Assembly: GCA_934045075.1 (NCBI GenBank)
Contig: OW203738.1
Location: forward strand, 62,001 to 126,000
DNA: 64,000 bases
Direction of reading: 5' to 3'
Origin: Yponomeuta sedellus
Lineage: Eukaryota > Arthropoda > Insecta > Lepidoptera > Yponomeutidae
Shown: in pieces, positions 1 to 8,222 of the stretch
How positions within the stretch are numbered: the first letter of the stretch is position 1
How the letters are laid out: each line of letters starts with the position of its first letter
Position numbers and translations under genes: made by a program
The notes under the pieces: generated by a model
Databases searched by the model: none
What the model was told of the DNA's origin: nothing
What the model saw: the letters and a program-made list of their open reading frames with translations, nothing else

Positions 1-368
1 TGTTTGAGCAATGGGATGGGGGGGGGCGGCGCATTGGAGCGTATGGGGGCCTATATGGCCCCCCTGAGGAGACGCGGCGTTCCCTTGCTCCGTCGTAGCG
101 ATGGGGCAGGGGGCGCCGCTGGGGAACCACTCTGGCTCCCCCACCAGTCGAGCCCCTCCAGTGGGGCGACCTCTTGCCGGGTCGCGGTGATTTAACCTTT
201 GGCCTACCCCGCGACCCGGTAGAGGAGAGGAGGATCACCGCGGGGGTTTAGTGGGTAGTCCAGCCCTCGGGCTGGGAGTCCCACACGAAGCCGCTCTGTT
301 GTCTCCTGACAGCAGAGTGGTGAAGTGCGTAAATGCATTCCCCCGCGTTACCAAAAAAAAAAAAAAAA
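1..368 (+). mobile_element. TSE-P copy A, left part cut off by window edge
   Basis: This is the 3' part of the plus-strand telomeric short element. It opens inside the long G-rich stem-loop that in copy B covers 1015-1072. It then carries the GGGGGCC/GGCCCCC hairpin, the CCGGGTCGCGG/CCCGCGACCCGG hairpin and the 3'-terminal three-way junction, and ends in poly-A 353-368. It is followed by only CCT (369-371) and then directly by copy B, with no telomere repeat between them. Open frames here are by-products of GC-rich structured sequence. Confidence 0.85.
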
Positions 369-371
369 CCT

Positions 372-455
372 CCCCCTCGACGGTTGCCGCCTTGTCGTGG
401 CGAGGGGGCTTTAGTAGCCGTGGTTGCGGGACCACGGTGAAACAAAGAGCAACCG
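372..455 (+). ncRNA. HDV-ribozyme-like nested pseudoknot at TSE-P 5' end
   Basis: The strand order matches hepatitis-delta-type ribozymes. P1 CCCCCTC (372-378) pairs with GAGGGGG (402-408). P2 CGGTTGC (381-387) pairs with GCAACCG (449-455). P3 GCC (389-391) pairs with GGC (399-401) around a 7-nt loop. P4 CCGTGGT (418-424) pairs with ACCACGG (431-437). P1 and P2 are 7 bp and P3 is 3 bp, close to HDV dimensions. The joining segment after P4 reads GGTGAAA where HDV has GGCGAA, so U replaces the expected catalytic C. P4 covaries among copies. Whether it cleaves is unknown. Confidence 0.5.
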
Positions 456-1279
456 CGGAGGGACCGCTCCTCGCTTGCGAGTCGAGCGGTCAGTAGGTGG
501 CGGTGCTGTATGGGCAGCACCGCCACTGAGGTGGGCTGCGATGCCGTATGGGCGGCATCGCAGCCGTAAGGAGGAGGCCGCGGCGGGAGAGGAGTGCCGG
601 TATTACGGTGCGCCGCTCTCCCTGCCTGCCGCGGCCTTACCGGGGCCGCCACCGGTTGATGGCGGACGCGGTGGGGTCGCAGGGGAAGAGGAGTGCTGGT
701 ATTGCGGTGCGCCTCTCTCCCTGTCCCCTGCGACCGTTTAGTCGCTTGGGCCCTGCTTCACACCGTGGAGTGGGACCCAAGCGACCATGAGGAGGAGGTC
801 CGGCTGGGGGGGGCGCCTCCGGGCGCCTCGTACCAGTCGGATCAGTGCCGTGGGCGGGGGGTCAGGGGACTCTCCGCCTCTAACACGGCGGGCCGGAAGG
901 CGCCCCTGCGTGATCCGGGGGTGCCTTCCGGCACAGAGAGGGCCCGCGCGCTCGCTCTCCGCCTTCTCTGTCCTCAGAGAAGCGCTGGTGAGCGACGCGA
1001 CGGGCCTCGCAGCGATGCGCCGCCCCCTCTAGTCCCATTGTTTTAGCAATGTGATGTGGGGGGGCGGCGCATTGGAGCGTATGGGGGCCTTTATGGCCCC
1101 CCCGAGGAGACGCGGCGTTTCCTTGCCCCGTCGTAGCGATGGGGCAGGGGGCGCCGCTGGGGAGCCACTCTGGCTCCCCCACCAGTCGAGCCCCTCACGC
1201 GGAGGGGCGACCTCTTGCCGGGTCGCGGTGATTTAACCTTTGGCCTACCCCGCGACCCGGTAGAGGAGAGGAGGATCAC

Positions 1280-1388
1280 CGCGGGGGTTTAGTGGGTAGT
1301 CCAGCCCTCGGGCTGGGAGTCCCACACGAAGCCGCTCTGTTGTCCCCTGACAGCAGAGTGGTGAAGTGCGTAAATGCATTCCCCCGCG
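1280..1388 (+). other. 3'-terminal three-way junction of TSE-P
   Basis: The closing stem is CGCGGGGG (1280-1287) with CCCCCGCG (1381-1388). Inside it, after TTTA, lie a GTGGG...CCCAC arm that contains CCAGCCC/GGGCTGG, and a CTCTGTTGTC/GACAGCAGAG arm. The same architecture, with different stem sequences, closes the 3' end of both TRAS elements and all TSE-M copies. It is probably the recognition site for target-primed reverse transcription. That role is inferred from R1/R2-type elements, whose 3' UTR is read by the reverse transcriptase. Confidence 0.6.
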
Positions 1389-1411
1389 TTACCAAAAAAA
1401 AAAAAAAAAAA

Positions 1412-1453
1412 CCTAACCTAACCTAACCTAACCTAACCTAACCTAACCTAACC
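1412..1453. repeat. Telomere repeat array (CCTAA)n
   Basis: About eight CCTAA units sit between TSE-P copy B and TRAS-A. Both neighbours abut with their poly-A ends, so this is the shared target of elements inserted in opposite directions. Confidence 0.97.
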
Positions 1454-1474
1454 TTTTTTTTTTTTTTTTTTTTT

Positions 1475-1561
1475 CGACGGGGGGGAAATCTTCAAAAAGA
1501 TACCCGACTTCCTGGGGGGAAAGCCGGGTTATGTTGGATTTCTACCAACTAAAACCCCCCC
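1475..1561 (-). other. 3'-terminal three-way junction of TRAS-A
   Basis: Closing stem G7 (1479-1485) with C7 (1555-1561). The inner arm is gttgg (1533-1537) with ccaac (1545-1549). The second arm is cccgac...gccggg, with one mismatch. In sense the closing stem is followed by TTTTAGT and ends with GATTT before the second strand, as in the other telomeric elements. Confidence 0.6.
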
Positions 1562-1780
1562 GGTGGCCCTCTCCGTGCGTGTGGAGGAGGGCTCCGGGAT
1601 CTCAGTGAACACACCGGAGCCCTCGCGCACTGTGCGTAGGCACCCGTCCTCGTTCAGGCACATGCCTGGACAGCCTCCTTTAACGGCGGTGTGCGGCCAC
1701 CACACACCGCCGCCTCCACGGGGTCGCTTGGAGCGGTGGCTCGAGCCCCCACTCTCACCACCCACGACCCCGGGGTCTCC

Positions 1781-1922
1781 GTTTAGTCGCCTCTTACGAC
1801 AGGCCGGAGATACCGTAGCCCTATTCTATGCCCGGGACTACAGGGCTGGGCCCCCTTTTAGTCGGCTCTTACGACAGGCAGGGGATACCGTAGTCTTATT
1901 CTAAGCCCATGACTACAGGGCG
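1781..1922 (-). repeat. Two diverged 66-bp direct repeats in TRAS-A 3' UTR
   Basis: Units at about 1781-1847 and 1857-1922 share a core readable on the + strand as tcttacgacaggc...gataccgtag...actacagggc. Each can fold. GTCG/CGAC is constant, while an outer stem is TCTCCG/CGGAGA in one unit and CCCCT/AGGGG in the other. The second unit overlaps the ORF2 stop codon at 1913. I recall similar motifs in other arthropod repeats but could not check this. Confidence 0.6.
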
Positions 1923-4900
1923 TTGGGGCTGGGGCGAGGCTGGTTAGCGCTGCCTCTGCGTCTCCGCCTCCTCACGGGGTCGGCCCTCTCCCGCTCGCGT
2001 TCGGCCTCCTCCTTCCTAGACATTACTGCCTCGCAGAAGGAGGCCATCGCTTCCCACTGGGGTTTGCCCATCAGCATTTCCGCCACCACAGAGGGTAGCC
2101 GGAGGTCTCCCCCGATCGCAGCAACTAGATCTTGTCGCTGCGATTGCCACGCGGGGCAGACCTCCAACGTGTGCTGGGCATCGTCGCTGGCGAAGCCGCA
2201 GTGATGGCAGGCCGCGGAATTCTCCCTACCGATTCGGTGCAGGTACTCACCGAAGCACCCGTGTCCGGTGAGCACCTGGGTCAGCCGGTAGCTGATCTGC
2301 CCTTCCGCACGGTTCATCCATTCGTCAAAAACGGGCAGGATTGCCCCCACAACCCTCTGTCGCTGCCTCGCCGGGTCCTGTAGGCGCGCTCTCCACTCTT
2401 CAAGGGCGTCCTCGTGCGCCTTCTGCCGCACCAGTGTTACGGCTCTGGGGGGCATGTCCTGCCCGTCCTCACGCATGCGCCGCAGCCTGACGTACAAGGT
2501 TGCATCCATCGACGCCAAGATGTCCAGGGGGGGGAATCTAGCCAGGAGTCCTGCCGCATCGTGGGAGATCGTGCGGTATCCGCGCGCTACCCTTATGGCC
2601 ATCCGCCGCTGTACACTCAGCAGTTTTGCCTTATGTATGCGGTTTCCGGCCAGTTTTCCCGCCCAGATTGGCGCGCCATAGAGGGCAATGGACCGCACGA
2701 TCCCCGCGTACAGTCGCCGAACATTCTCCCTCGGTCCTCCCAGATTAGGCAGGATTCGGTGCAAGGCACCCGCTACCTTTTCGATCCGGGGGACCAGACG
2801 GTTGAAATGCTCGGCAAACTCCCATCGACCGTCTAGGATTACTCCAAGGTACTTCATATACCTCCCCACCTGGACAACGGCGCCGCCGACTTGGACCGTG
2901 GAACTGGGCGGTTCCACGCCTTTGGGAAGGTCGTGAAACCAAAGCGCCTCAGTTTTGTGCGGAGCCACCTGCAGACCCAGGCCTTGGATCTTGCGGACCA
3001 CGCACGCGACCGCATGCTCAGCGACACAGGTGGCCCGCTCAAAGTTTTCGCCTTCTGTCAGCACTAGGGTGTCGTCAGCGTAGCACACCACACTAGCACC
3101 TGTGGGGAGAGGAATGCGGAGCACCACGTCATATGCGAGGTTCCACAGGAGTGGCCCCAGCACCGACCCCTGTGGAACCCCACAGAACATTTCTCTCTCG
3201 TGCAGAACTGCGTCTTGGCCGACGTACTCTATATACCTATCGCTCAAGTAGTCGCCGATGGTGCGACGCAGGTAGTCAGGCACGTGATGGTGGGCGAGCG
3301 CTTCTCTGATTGCCTTCCAGGGTAAGGAATTGAATGCATTCACTATATCTAGGCTGACTGCAAGCACAACCTTACTTTCGGACACCGCCTCTCGAGTGAT
3401 GGAGCGGACGCGCAGAATGGCGTCCACCGTGGAGCGCCCATGCCGGAAGCCAAATTGGCAATCCGATAAATCCGGTCCGACGCTCCACAGGTGGAGATTG
3501 ATACGTTCCGCCAGGACCCGCTCGAAGAGTTTGCCCGCCTCATCAAGCAAGCAAATGGGTCTGTATGCCGACGGTGAGTCCATAGGCCTGCCTTCCTTTC
3601 TGAGGAGCACGAGGCGTGCACGCTTCCACTCCGTGGGGAAGCGCCCTACAGTCACGCAGTCTGTGAGAAGGCGCTGGAACCGTTCGCCCAGGACGCCCAG
3701 AGCCAGCACCCAGGCCCGACCCGGAATGCCATCCGGTCCTGGGGCAGTGTTACGCGCCGCTAAGCGTCTCACGGCTCGCGCCAGCTCCTCCCTTCCCACA
3801 TCCAGGTCCTCCGTCCGCACGGGTGTCAGCAGCGTTGGCGTGCACGGTACGCTCGGCGGGCTGTCTGCAGCTCGCGGGAAGAGGGTGTCGACCACCCTGG
3901 CCGCGAGGCTGGGCTCTAGAGTCTCGGTCAACGGAGGAACCCACGGTCTGAGCTTGTCCATAACCATTTTGTATGGACGCCCCCATGGGTCTCCGTTGAG
4001 GCTGTCCACGAGTTCGCGGTAAGCCCGCTCCTTGGCGTTTGCGACAGCCGCTTGGAAGGCCTTTGTAGCTTCACGATACACATCGTACGCGGCCGTCCTC
4101 TCCTCGGAGGAAGCCCGGCGCCTCCTTCGCGCCCGCAGGTAGGCCCTTCTGGCGGTAAGGCACGTCGCACGCAAGTCCGCCAATTCATCAGACCACCAGT
4201 AGGTAGCGGTGCGTTCCATCGGCCTGGAACGGGGCATCGCGGTGTCGCAGACCTGGGTCATCCTCTCCCGGAACCATGCGGTCTCTTCGTCAGGGCTCGA
4301 TGCTGGAGACGGCTCAACCCACGCCGCAACACTGGCGGCCGCAAGGAGCAGGTCCCGGTCGAGTTTCCCCAGAGCCCATCTCTTCGGTCGACTGACGTCC
4401 CTAGGCGTCTCACGTCCGGAACGCACCGCCACGTCCATAAGGATGTACTGGTGGTCTGAGAGGGTGACAAATTCCTCCGCCACGCGCCAGCCAGATACCA
4501 TAGTATCCGCAGATGGGGACGCCCAGGACAAGTCTACGATAGACTCGCCCTGCCAGCGCACGCAAGTGCTGAGTGACCCACGGTTTAGGAGCCCAAGGTT
4601 TAGGCACGCCGCCCATTCCAGGACGGCCTCCCCCTTGGGCTCGTCCCTGGGTCCACCCCATGCACGCGCGTGGGCGTTGAAGTCCCCTAGGACCAGCACC
4701 GGACGGGGCTGACATCGGCGGACGCACGCCGCGAGATCGTCCATGTAGCCCTCATAATCTGCCAGGGAGACATTGGGAGAGACGTAGCAGGCGACAATTG
4801 CCACGTGACCCCACTGCACTGCCACAAAGCCGGACCCCTTCTCCAGCAGGGAGCACGGCGGGGCCTCCACGCCTCCGCCCCAGTACACTGCTACAGAGCC

Positions 4901-5200
4901 ACCAACGTCGCCGAACCAGCGAGGATGGGTTGCGACTCTGTAGGGCTCCGCAACTACGGCCAGGGCAATCTTATGCTCCGCGAGGGTCTGCATGAGCAGG
5001 TCCTGCGCCCCGCGGCAGTGGTTAAGATTGCCCTGGAGTATTCTGAGTTTAGCTGCGAAAGCTAGGCCTCGTTTGCCTCCGCTTGCCGGCTGGGGCCCGG
5101 CTGACTCGGCGCCGCCGAGTCTCCGTCTGCGGTAATAGAAATGGGTGTGGGAGGGACCTGCTTTTCTCTCCTCCCCCTTCTTTTCTCGGGTGCCGTGCAT
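1913..5200 (-). CDS. TRAS-A ORF2: APE-type endonuclease and reverse transcriptase
   Basis: A 1,095-residue frame. The endonuclease domain begins near residue 51 with QGNLN (N58) and AEPY (E85), then LGDFNAH (170s) and SDHQY (about 248), all typical of the R1 clade. The reverse transcriptase shows SLDIVNAFNSLPW (616-628), GVPQGSVLGP (674-683) and YADD (707-710). A CCHC-like knuckle lies near 998-1015, followed by an Arg-rich tail. The enzyme nicks telomere repeats and copies element RNA at the nick. The first Met (5200) lies 139 bp inside ORF1, and no Met occurs near the true start of the domain. Translation could start there or follow a -1 shift from ORF1. No stop or frameshift is seen inside. 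Confidence 0.93.
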   Translation of the reverse strand: MHGTREKKGEERKAGPSHTHFYYRRRRLGGAESAGPQPASGGKRGLAFAAKLRILQGNLNHCRGAQDLLMQTLAEHKIALAVVAEPYRVATHPRWFGDVGGSVAVYWGGGVEAPPCSLLEKGSGFVAVQWGHVAIVACYVSPNVSLADYEGYMDDLAACVRRCQPRPVLVLGDFNAHARAWGGPRDEPKGEAVLEWAACLNLGLLNRGSLSTCVRWQGESIVDLSWASPSADTMVSGWRVAEEFVTLSDHQYILMDVAVRSGRETPRDVSRPKRWALGKLDRDLLLAAASVAAWVEPSPASSPDEETAWFRERMTQVCDTAMPRSRPMERTATYWWSDELADLRATCLTARRAYLRARRRRRASSEERTAAYDVYREATKAFQAAVANAKERAYRELVDSLNGDPWGRPYKMVMDKLRPWVPPLTETLEPSLAARVVDTLFPRAADSPPSVPCTPTLLTPVRTEDLDVGREELARAVRRLAARNTAPGPDGIPGRAWVLALGVLGERFQRLLTDCVTVGRFPTEWKRARLVLLRKEGRPMDSPSAYRPICLLDEAGKLFERVLAERINLHLWSVGPDLSDCQFGFRHGRSTVDAILRVRSITREAVSESKVVLAVSLDIVNAFNSLPWKAIREALAHHHVPDYLRRTIGDYLSDRYIEYVGQDAVLHEREMFCGVPQGSVLGPLLWNLAYDVVLRIPLPTGASVVCYADDTLVLTEGENFERATCVAEHAVACVVRKIQGLGLQVAPHKTEALWFHDLPKGVEPPSSTVQVGGAVVQVGRYMKYLGVILDGRWEFAEHFNRLVPRIEKVAGALHRILPNLGGPRENVRRLYAGIVRSIALYGAPIWAGKLAGNRIHKAKLLSVQRRMAIRVARGYRTISHDAAGLLARFPPLDILASMDATLYVRLRRMREDGQDMPPRAVTLVRQKAHEDALEEWRARLQDPARQRQRVVGAILPVFDEWMNRAEGQISYRLTQVLTGHGCFGEYLHRIGRENSAACHHCGFASDDAQHTLEVCPAWQSQRQDLVAAIGGDLRLPSVVAEMLMGKPQWEAMASFCEAVMSRKEEAERERERADPVRRRRRRGSANQPRPSPNAL

Positions 5201-7356
5201 TTTTGCCCCATTGTGTGATCGGCGGGTAACCCACGATCTTTACAAATGGCGCAGGCTGGCGGCGCAGAGCACGTGGCGGCTTTGTGTCCGTCTTTTCCGC
5301 ACGAGAAGCAGATGTCGCTTCTGTCGGCCGTGTTTTTGCACTCGGCCCTCACATGTCCAGTCTCTAGGCACCGATAGCAGCGGACCGGCTTCTCTGGCAG
5401 ATATCTGACACGGGCAGACATCCAGTCGCCAATACGAATTCGGGTACCTGCTGTTATTGTTTTTGCCGCTGCTAGGGGACAGCGGACCCACGCCGTGCCC
5501 AGTTGACGCCCGCTCGAACGAATCGCACCTACTTTGACATCCAAGGCGCTGCAGCTGCCAGCAGCACCGATCGCAGCCGCTATGTCCGCCGGGGTGATCG
5601 AGTCGTCGAGATCTAGGACTCGTATTTCCCCCATCTTTACAGGGCGCGCAACTTTCACGGGTAGGTCCGACAGCGCTTCCCTGAGGCGCTCAGCTAGTTT
5701 GTCAGCGTTGCACGTGCTGTCTGGGCCTGTCACCTCAAGCAGAAGCCCGCCATTTCGGCCCTTCCTTTGGCGGACGTCATTTATGCCGCATTCAGAAAGC
5801 TTGACCCTCGCCTTGGCCGCAGACATCACTTGTGCATAAGTGACGTCTGATTCCCCGGGAAGGGTCAGCGAAACTGCCGACGATTTTGGGAGCTTCGGGG
5901 GCCTTGGTTTGCGGCTTTTTTCCTTGGTGCTTGACTTTGGCACTGTTTTGCGCTTGCCTGATTTTCCCTTCTTGCCAACGACCTTTGCCCACGACTCGGC
6001 AGGGTCGGGTCTCTCCAGTGATGCTGTGGACGGCGCAGGTACCGGAGGTAGAGGCATCACTGGGGGAGGTTCTCCGTCGGTCTTTTTCTTCCCTCTTCGC
6101 TTTTTCACCGGTGCGGGGCCAGATTTTGGTTCAAGCGTTGTACCAGACGGTTTGATGGGCAGTGCCACTGGCGTTTGCACTAAAGGCTTTGCTTGTGGGA
6201 ATGCCTTTGCTGTCTTCTTTTTGCTTGCCTGCTGGGGTTTCGCATTGACCACAGGAGAAGTAGTGGTCGCCGCCTGGTGTATAGTCCTACCAGGGAGCAA
6301 TTCGGCCTTGAAAGCTGCCAATTTTGCCTCGACCAGGGCCCCTAGTTGCTCCAAAAGAGCTTCCTGGGGCTGGGTGGACTGTGTGGGTGTGGGTGGAGGG
6401 AAGCTTGCTGGAACCTTCGATTTTCCCCTTTCTCGTCGCATGCCCTGGACCTCGCCACTTAGAGTTGACAGTTTTTCCTCGAGAGCGGCCATCTGTGTAC
6501 GCAGGGAAGCGTTTTCGGCTTCCAGGTATTCCACTCGCGCGGAGCTGGCCGTTCTCTGGACTAGCTCCTCCACAGCGGCTCTAGCAGTCAGGGCAGCCAT
6601 CCGTAGCTCCCGCACGAAGGATCCCTGAAGGTGTCTCGATTTGGCCGCAACAGCCTCTACAACAGTCATCTTTTCGGTGACCCGGGCACCAAGGTCAGCG
6701 GTGGGCTGCTGTCTCATCTCGTCCGCCAGTTCCACCTGGCTGGGCAGGGACTGGGAGGACCGAGTGGCTGCTGGTGGCTGCGTCAAGTCAATGTCGTCTT
6801 CCACCGACAGTGGAGGTCGCTTGCCTTTTGCCTTCTTGGCCCCGATACTGGCACTGTTGGCTACAGTTCGCTTTCTCTTTCTAGCAGACCCCGTCGACAG
6901 CTGTGAGGCCAGTGAAGAATCCGACTCATATTCGTTCTCAGGGAACGCAAGTCTCTCTAGTTCGACAACTGGGTACGATGGGTGGGCGAAAAAGTCGGCA
7001 GCAGTCTGCCGTTTCTCCTTTTCTTCTCCCCCCCTTCCGCTATCTTTCTTCTCCTTCTTTCCACTCTCTGACGTCATAACGTCCTCCGTCTTTCTCTCTT
7101 CCTCCTTATCAGCATCATCTCCCTTCCTTGGTGCTGCGACCTTGTCGCTTCCCTCGCCACCAGTGGCGCTGGAAGCGGCAAAACTGCCCGTACCACATGT
7201 TTGCTCACTTGAGGCGCGCGGCCTCAAGGAGAAGAAGTCGTCATTGCCCCCCCCAGAATACGAGGGGCAGCCCGACGCCGGATTGGCGCCGGGGAGGGAT
7301 TCTCCTGACTCGCAGGTACCCTCCTGGGGTAGTATTTCTTTGTTAACGGACTCCAT
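5062..7356 (-). CDS. TRAS-A ORF1: gag-like RNA-binding protein
   Basis: A 764-residue protein. The N-terminal third is acidic, Ser/Lys-rich and probably disordered. A heptad-like stretch (VEYLEAENASLRTQMAALEEKL) in the middle suggests a coiled coil. A basic Pro/Lys-rich linker follows, then a conserved domain, then three C-terminal zinc knuckles: CYRCLETGHVRAEC, CFSCGKDGHKAATC and a longer third one of the type CAICX(n)HX(n)C. This matches ORF1 of R1-clade elements, which packages element RNA and, in TRAS/SART, brings it to telomeres. It ends with GCC TAG, overlapping ORF2 in the -1 frame. Confidence 0.9.
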   Translation of the reverse strand: MESVNKEILPQEGTCESGESLPGANPASGCPSYSGGGNDDFFSLRPRASSEQTCGTGSFAASSATGGEGSDKVAAPRKGDDADKEEERKTEDVMTSESGKKEKKDSGRGGEEKEKRQTAADFFAHPSYPVVELERLAFPENEYESDSSLASQLSTGSARKRKRTVANSASIGAKKAKGKRPPLSVEDDIDLTQPPAATRSSQSLPSQVELADEMRQQPTADLGARVTEKMTVVEAVAAKSRHLQGSFVRELRMAALTARAAVEELVQRTASSARVEYLEAENASLRTQMAALEEKLSTLSGEVQGMRRERGKSKVPASFPPPTPTQSTQPQEALLEQLGALVEAKLAAFKAELLPGRTIHQAATTTSPVVNAKPQQASKKKTAKAFPQAKPLVQTPVALPIKPSGTTLEPKSGPAPVKKRRGKKKTDGEPPPVMPLPPVPAPSTASLERPDPAESWAKVVGKKGKSGKRKTVPKSSTKEKSRKPRPPKLPKSSAVSLTLPGESDVTYAQVMSAAKARVKLSECGINDVRQRKGRNGGLLLEVTGPDSTCNADKLAERLREALSDLPVKVARPVKMGEIRVLDLDDSITPADIAAAIGAAGSCSALDVKVGAIRSSGRQLGTAWVRCPLAAAKTITAGTRIRIGDWMSARVRYLPEKPVRCYRCLETGHVRAECKNTADRSDICFSCGKDGHKAATCSAPPACAICKDRGLPADHTMGQKCTAPEKRRGRREKQVPPTPISITADGDSAAPSQPGPSRQAEANEA

Positions 7357-7870
7357 AATTTTATTTCTAAGCTTTTCGGCTTCATCTGAAAGAGGTTGGG
7401 TTGTTACACACGTCGCTTCCCCACGACAACGTCGGTGCTATTTTTGGGGCTAGAACCCAGGGCCAGCACTAAGCCTGCAGATTTGGCCGCTAGTGGCTGA
7501 TGCACTCCCCAGCCGCTCAACGAGCACCCCGACGCCACGTGCCTCTGCGCCGAGGATTGAGGATTTTTTATAGAGGTTGTCTCCTCGCAGCCCGAAGGCC
7601 CCCGGTCCCACTCAGTGTGGGCTTCCGGTATGCCGACGGTGGCCGAAGCCTGCCCGGTAGCTGCGCAAGCGCAGATTCCGAGCCCGCCGTCAGGAGCGGA
7701 GCCCAAATTGGACTCCGCCGGACGTCCAGCAGCAGATTGCCACTGGACATCCCCCCCGCCTGGTTTTGGTCCGCGCCGGCCGAAGCCGGTACCCCCCATA
7801 TCTGGAGGGCGTTCCCCTATCCGCCACCTGGGGACGCGTCCGATGGGAGACCAGAAACTCCACACGGAAA
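7357..7870 (-). other. TRAS-A 5' UTR
   Basis: A GC-rich leader of 514 bp ending at the CCTAA array. I looked for an HDV-like ribozyme at its 5' end and did not find a convincing set of strands. Confidence 0.6.
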
Positions 7871-7890
7871 CCTAACCTAACCTAACCTAA

Positions 7891-7892
<2 letters not shown>
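7871..7892. repeat. Telomere repeat array (CCTAA)n
   Basis: Four CCTAA units plus CC lie between the 5' end of TRAS-A and the poly-A (here poly-T) end of TRAS-B. Confidence 0.97.
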
Positions 7893-7956
<64 letters not shown>

Positions 7957-8040
7957 CGGAGGGGAAATCTCTGACAGATACCCGGCGTCTCGGGGAAAAC
8001 GCCGGGTTATGTGGGGCTTGCACCCACTAAAACCCCTCCG
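7957..8040 (-). other. 3'-terminal three-way junction of TRAS-B
   Basis: Closing stem cggagggg (7957-7964) with cccctccg (8033-8040), 8 bp. Inner arm gtggg (8011-8015) with cccac (8023-8027). Second arm cccggcg with cgccggg. Stem sequences differ from TRAS-A while pairing is kept. Confidence 0.65.
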
Positions 8041-8222
8041 GTGTTCCGTCTCTCGCCATTCACACCGAGCTACGTGATTCGCAAAGACACCTCCGCAACT
8101 CGGCTGGCGACCCCGTCCCCACCTTTTGCGTTTCCGCATAGGGTAGCGGTGGAGGAGCCATAGGCGCTCCGCTACCCCCATTCTCTTCATCATAGCATCC
8201 ATCATATCTTGTTTGTTGTGCT

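Larger units (their letters stand above)
372..1411 (+). mobile_element. TSE-P copy B, full-length non-autonomous telomeric element
   Basis: About 1.02 kb plus poly-A 1394-1411, followed by CCTAA repeats. This is the reference copy for the family. Almost the whole length is consecutive stem-loops: a 5' nested pseudoknot (372-455), GACCGCTC 462-469/484-491, GCGGTGCTG 500-508/515-523, a 12-bp stem 535-546/553-564, GGCCGCGGC 576-584/628-636, GTCGCAGGGG 676-685/725-734, GTCGCTTGGG 741-750/776-785, GCCGGAAGGCGCCCC about 892-905/917-931, a long stem 1015-1027/1060-1072, several short hairpins, then a 3' three-way junction 1280-1388. No ORF resembles a retrotransposon protein. The orientation (poly-A before CCTAA) is that of SART elements, opposite to TRAS. 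I infer a short element mobilised in trans. Confidence 0.85.
1454..7870 (-). mobile_element. TRAS-A: complete TRAS-type telomere-specific LINE
   Basis: A minus-strand R1-clade non-LTR retrotransposon of about 6.4 kb, flanked by CCTAA on both sides. Its poly-A tail appears as 21 T at 1454-1474, directly after CCTAACC. This is the junction expected from TRAS endonuclease, which nicks between C and T of the CCTAA strand. Layout in sense: 5' UTR 7870-7357, ORF1 7356-5062, ORF2 to 1913, 3' UTR 1912-1475 with a structured terminus. Both ORFs are uninterrupted, so it may still be active. Confidence 0.93.

Noticed and set aside
424..741. Open frames of 80-220 codons throughout TSE-P and TSE-M, some with repeated CRYYG/CWYCG motifs that look zinc-like
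   Set aside because: They occur in several frames and both strands, change frame between copies, and the repeated Cys motifs come from two related hairpins. GC-rich sequence with few stops explains them.
7620..7870. HDV-like ribozyme at the TRAS-A 5' end
   Set aside because: A CTGGT/ACCAG pair and a CCGGCTTCGGCCGG hairpin exist, but no P1 in the right position and no suitable joining segment with a catalytic C.
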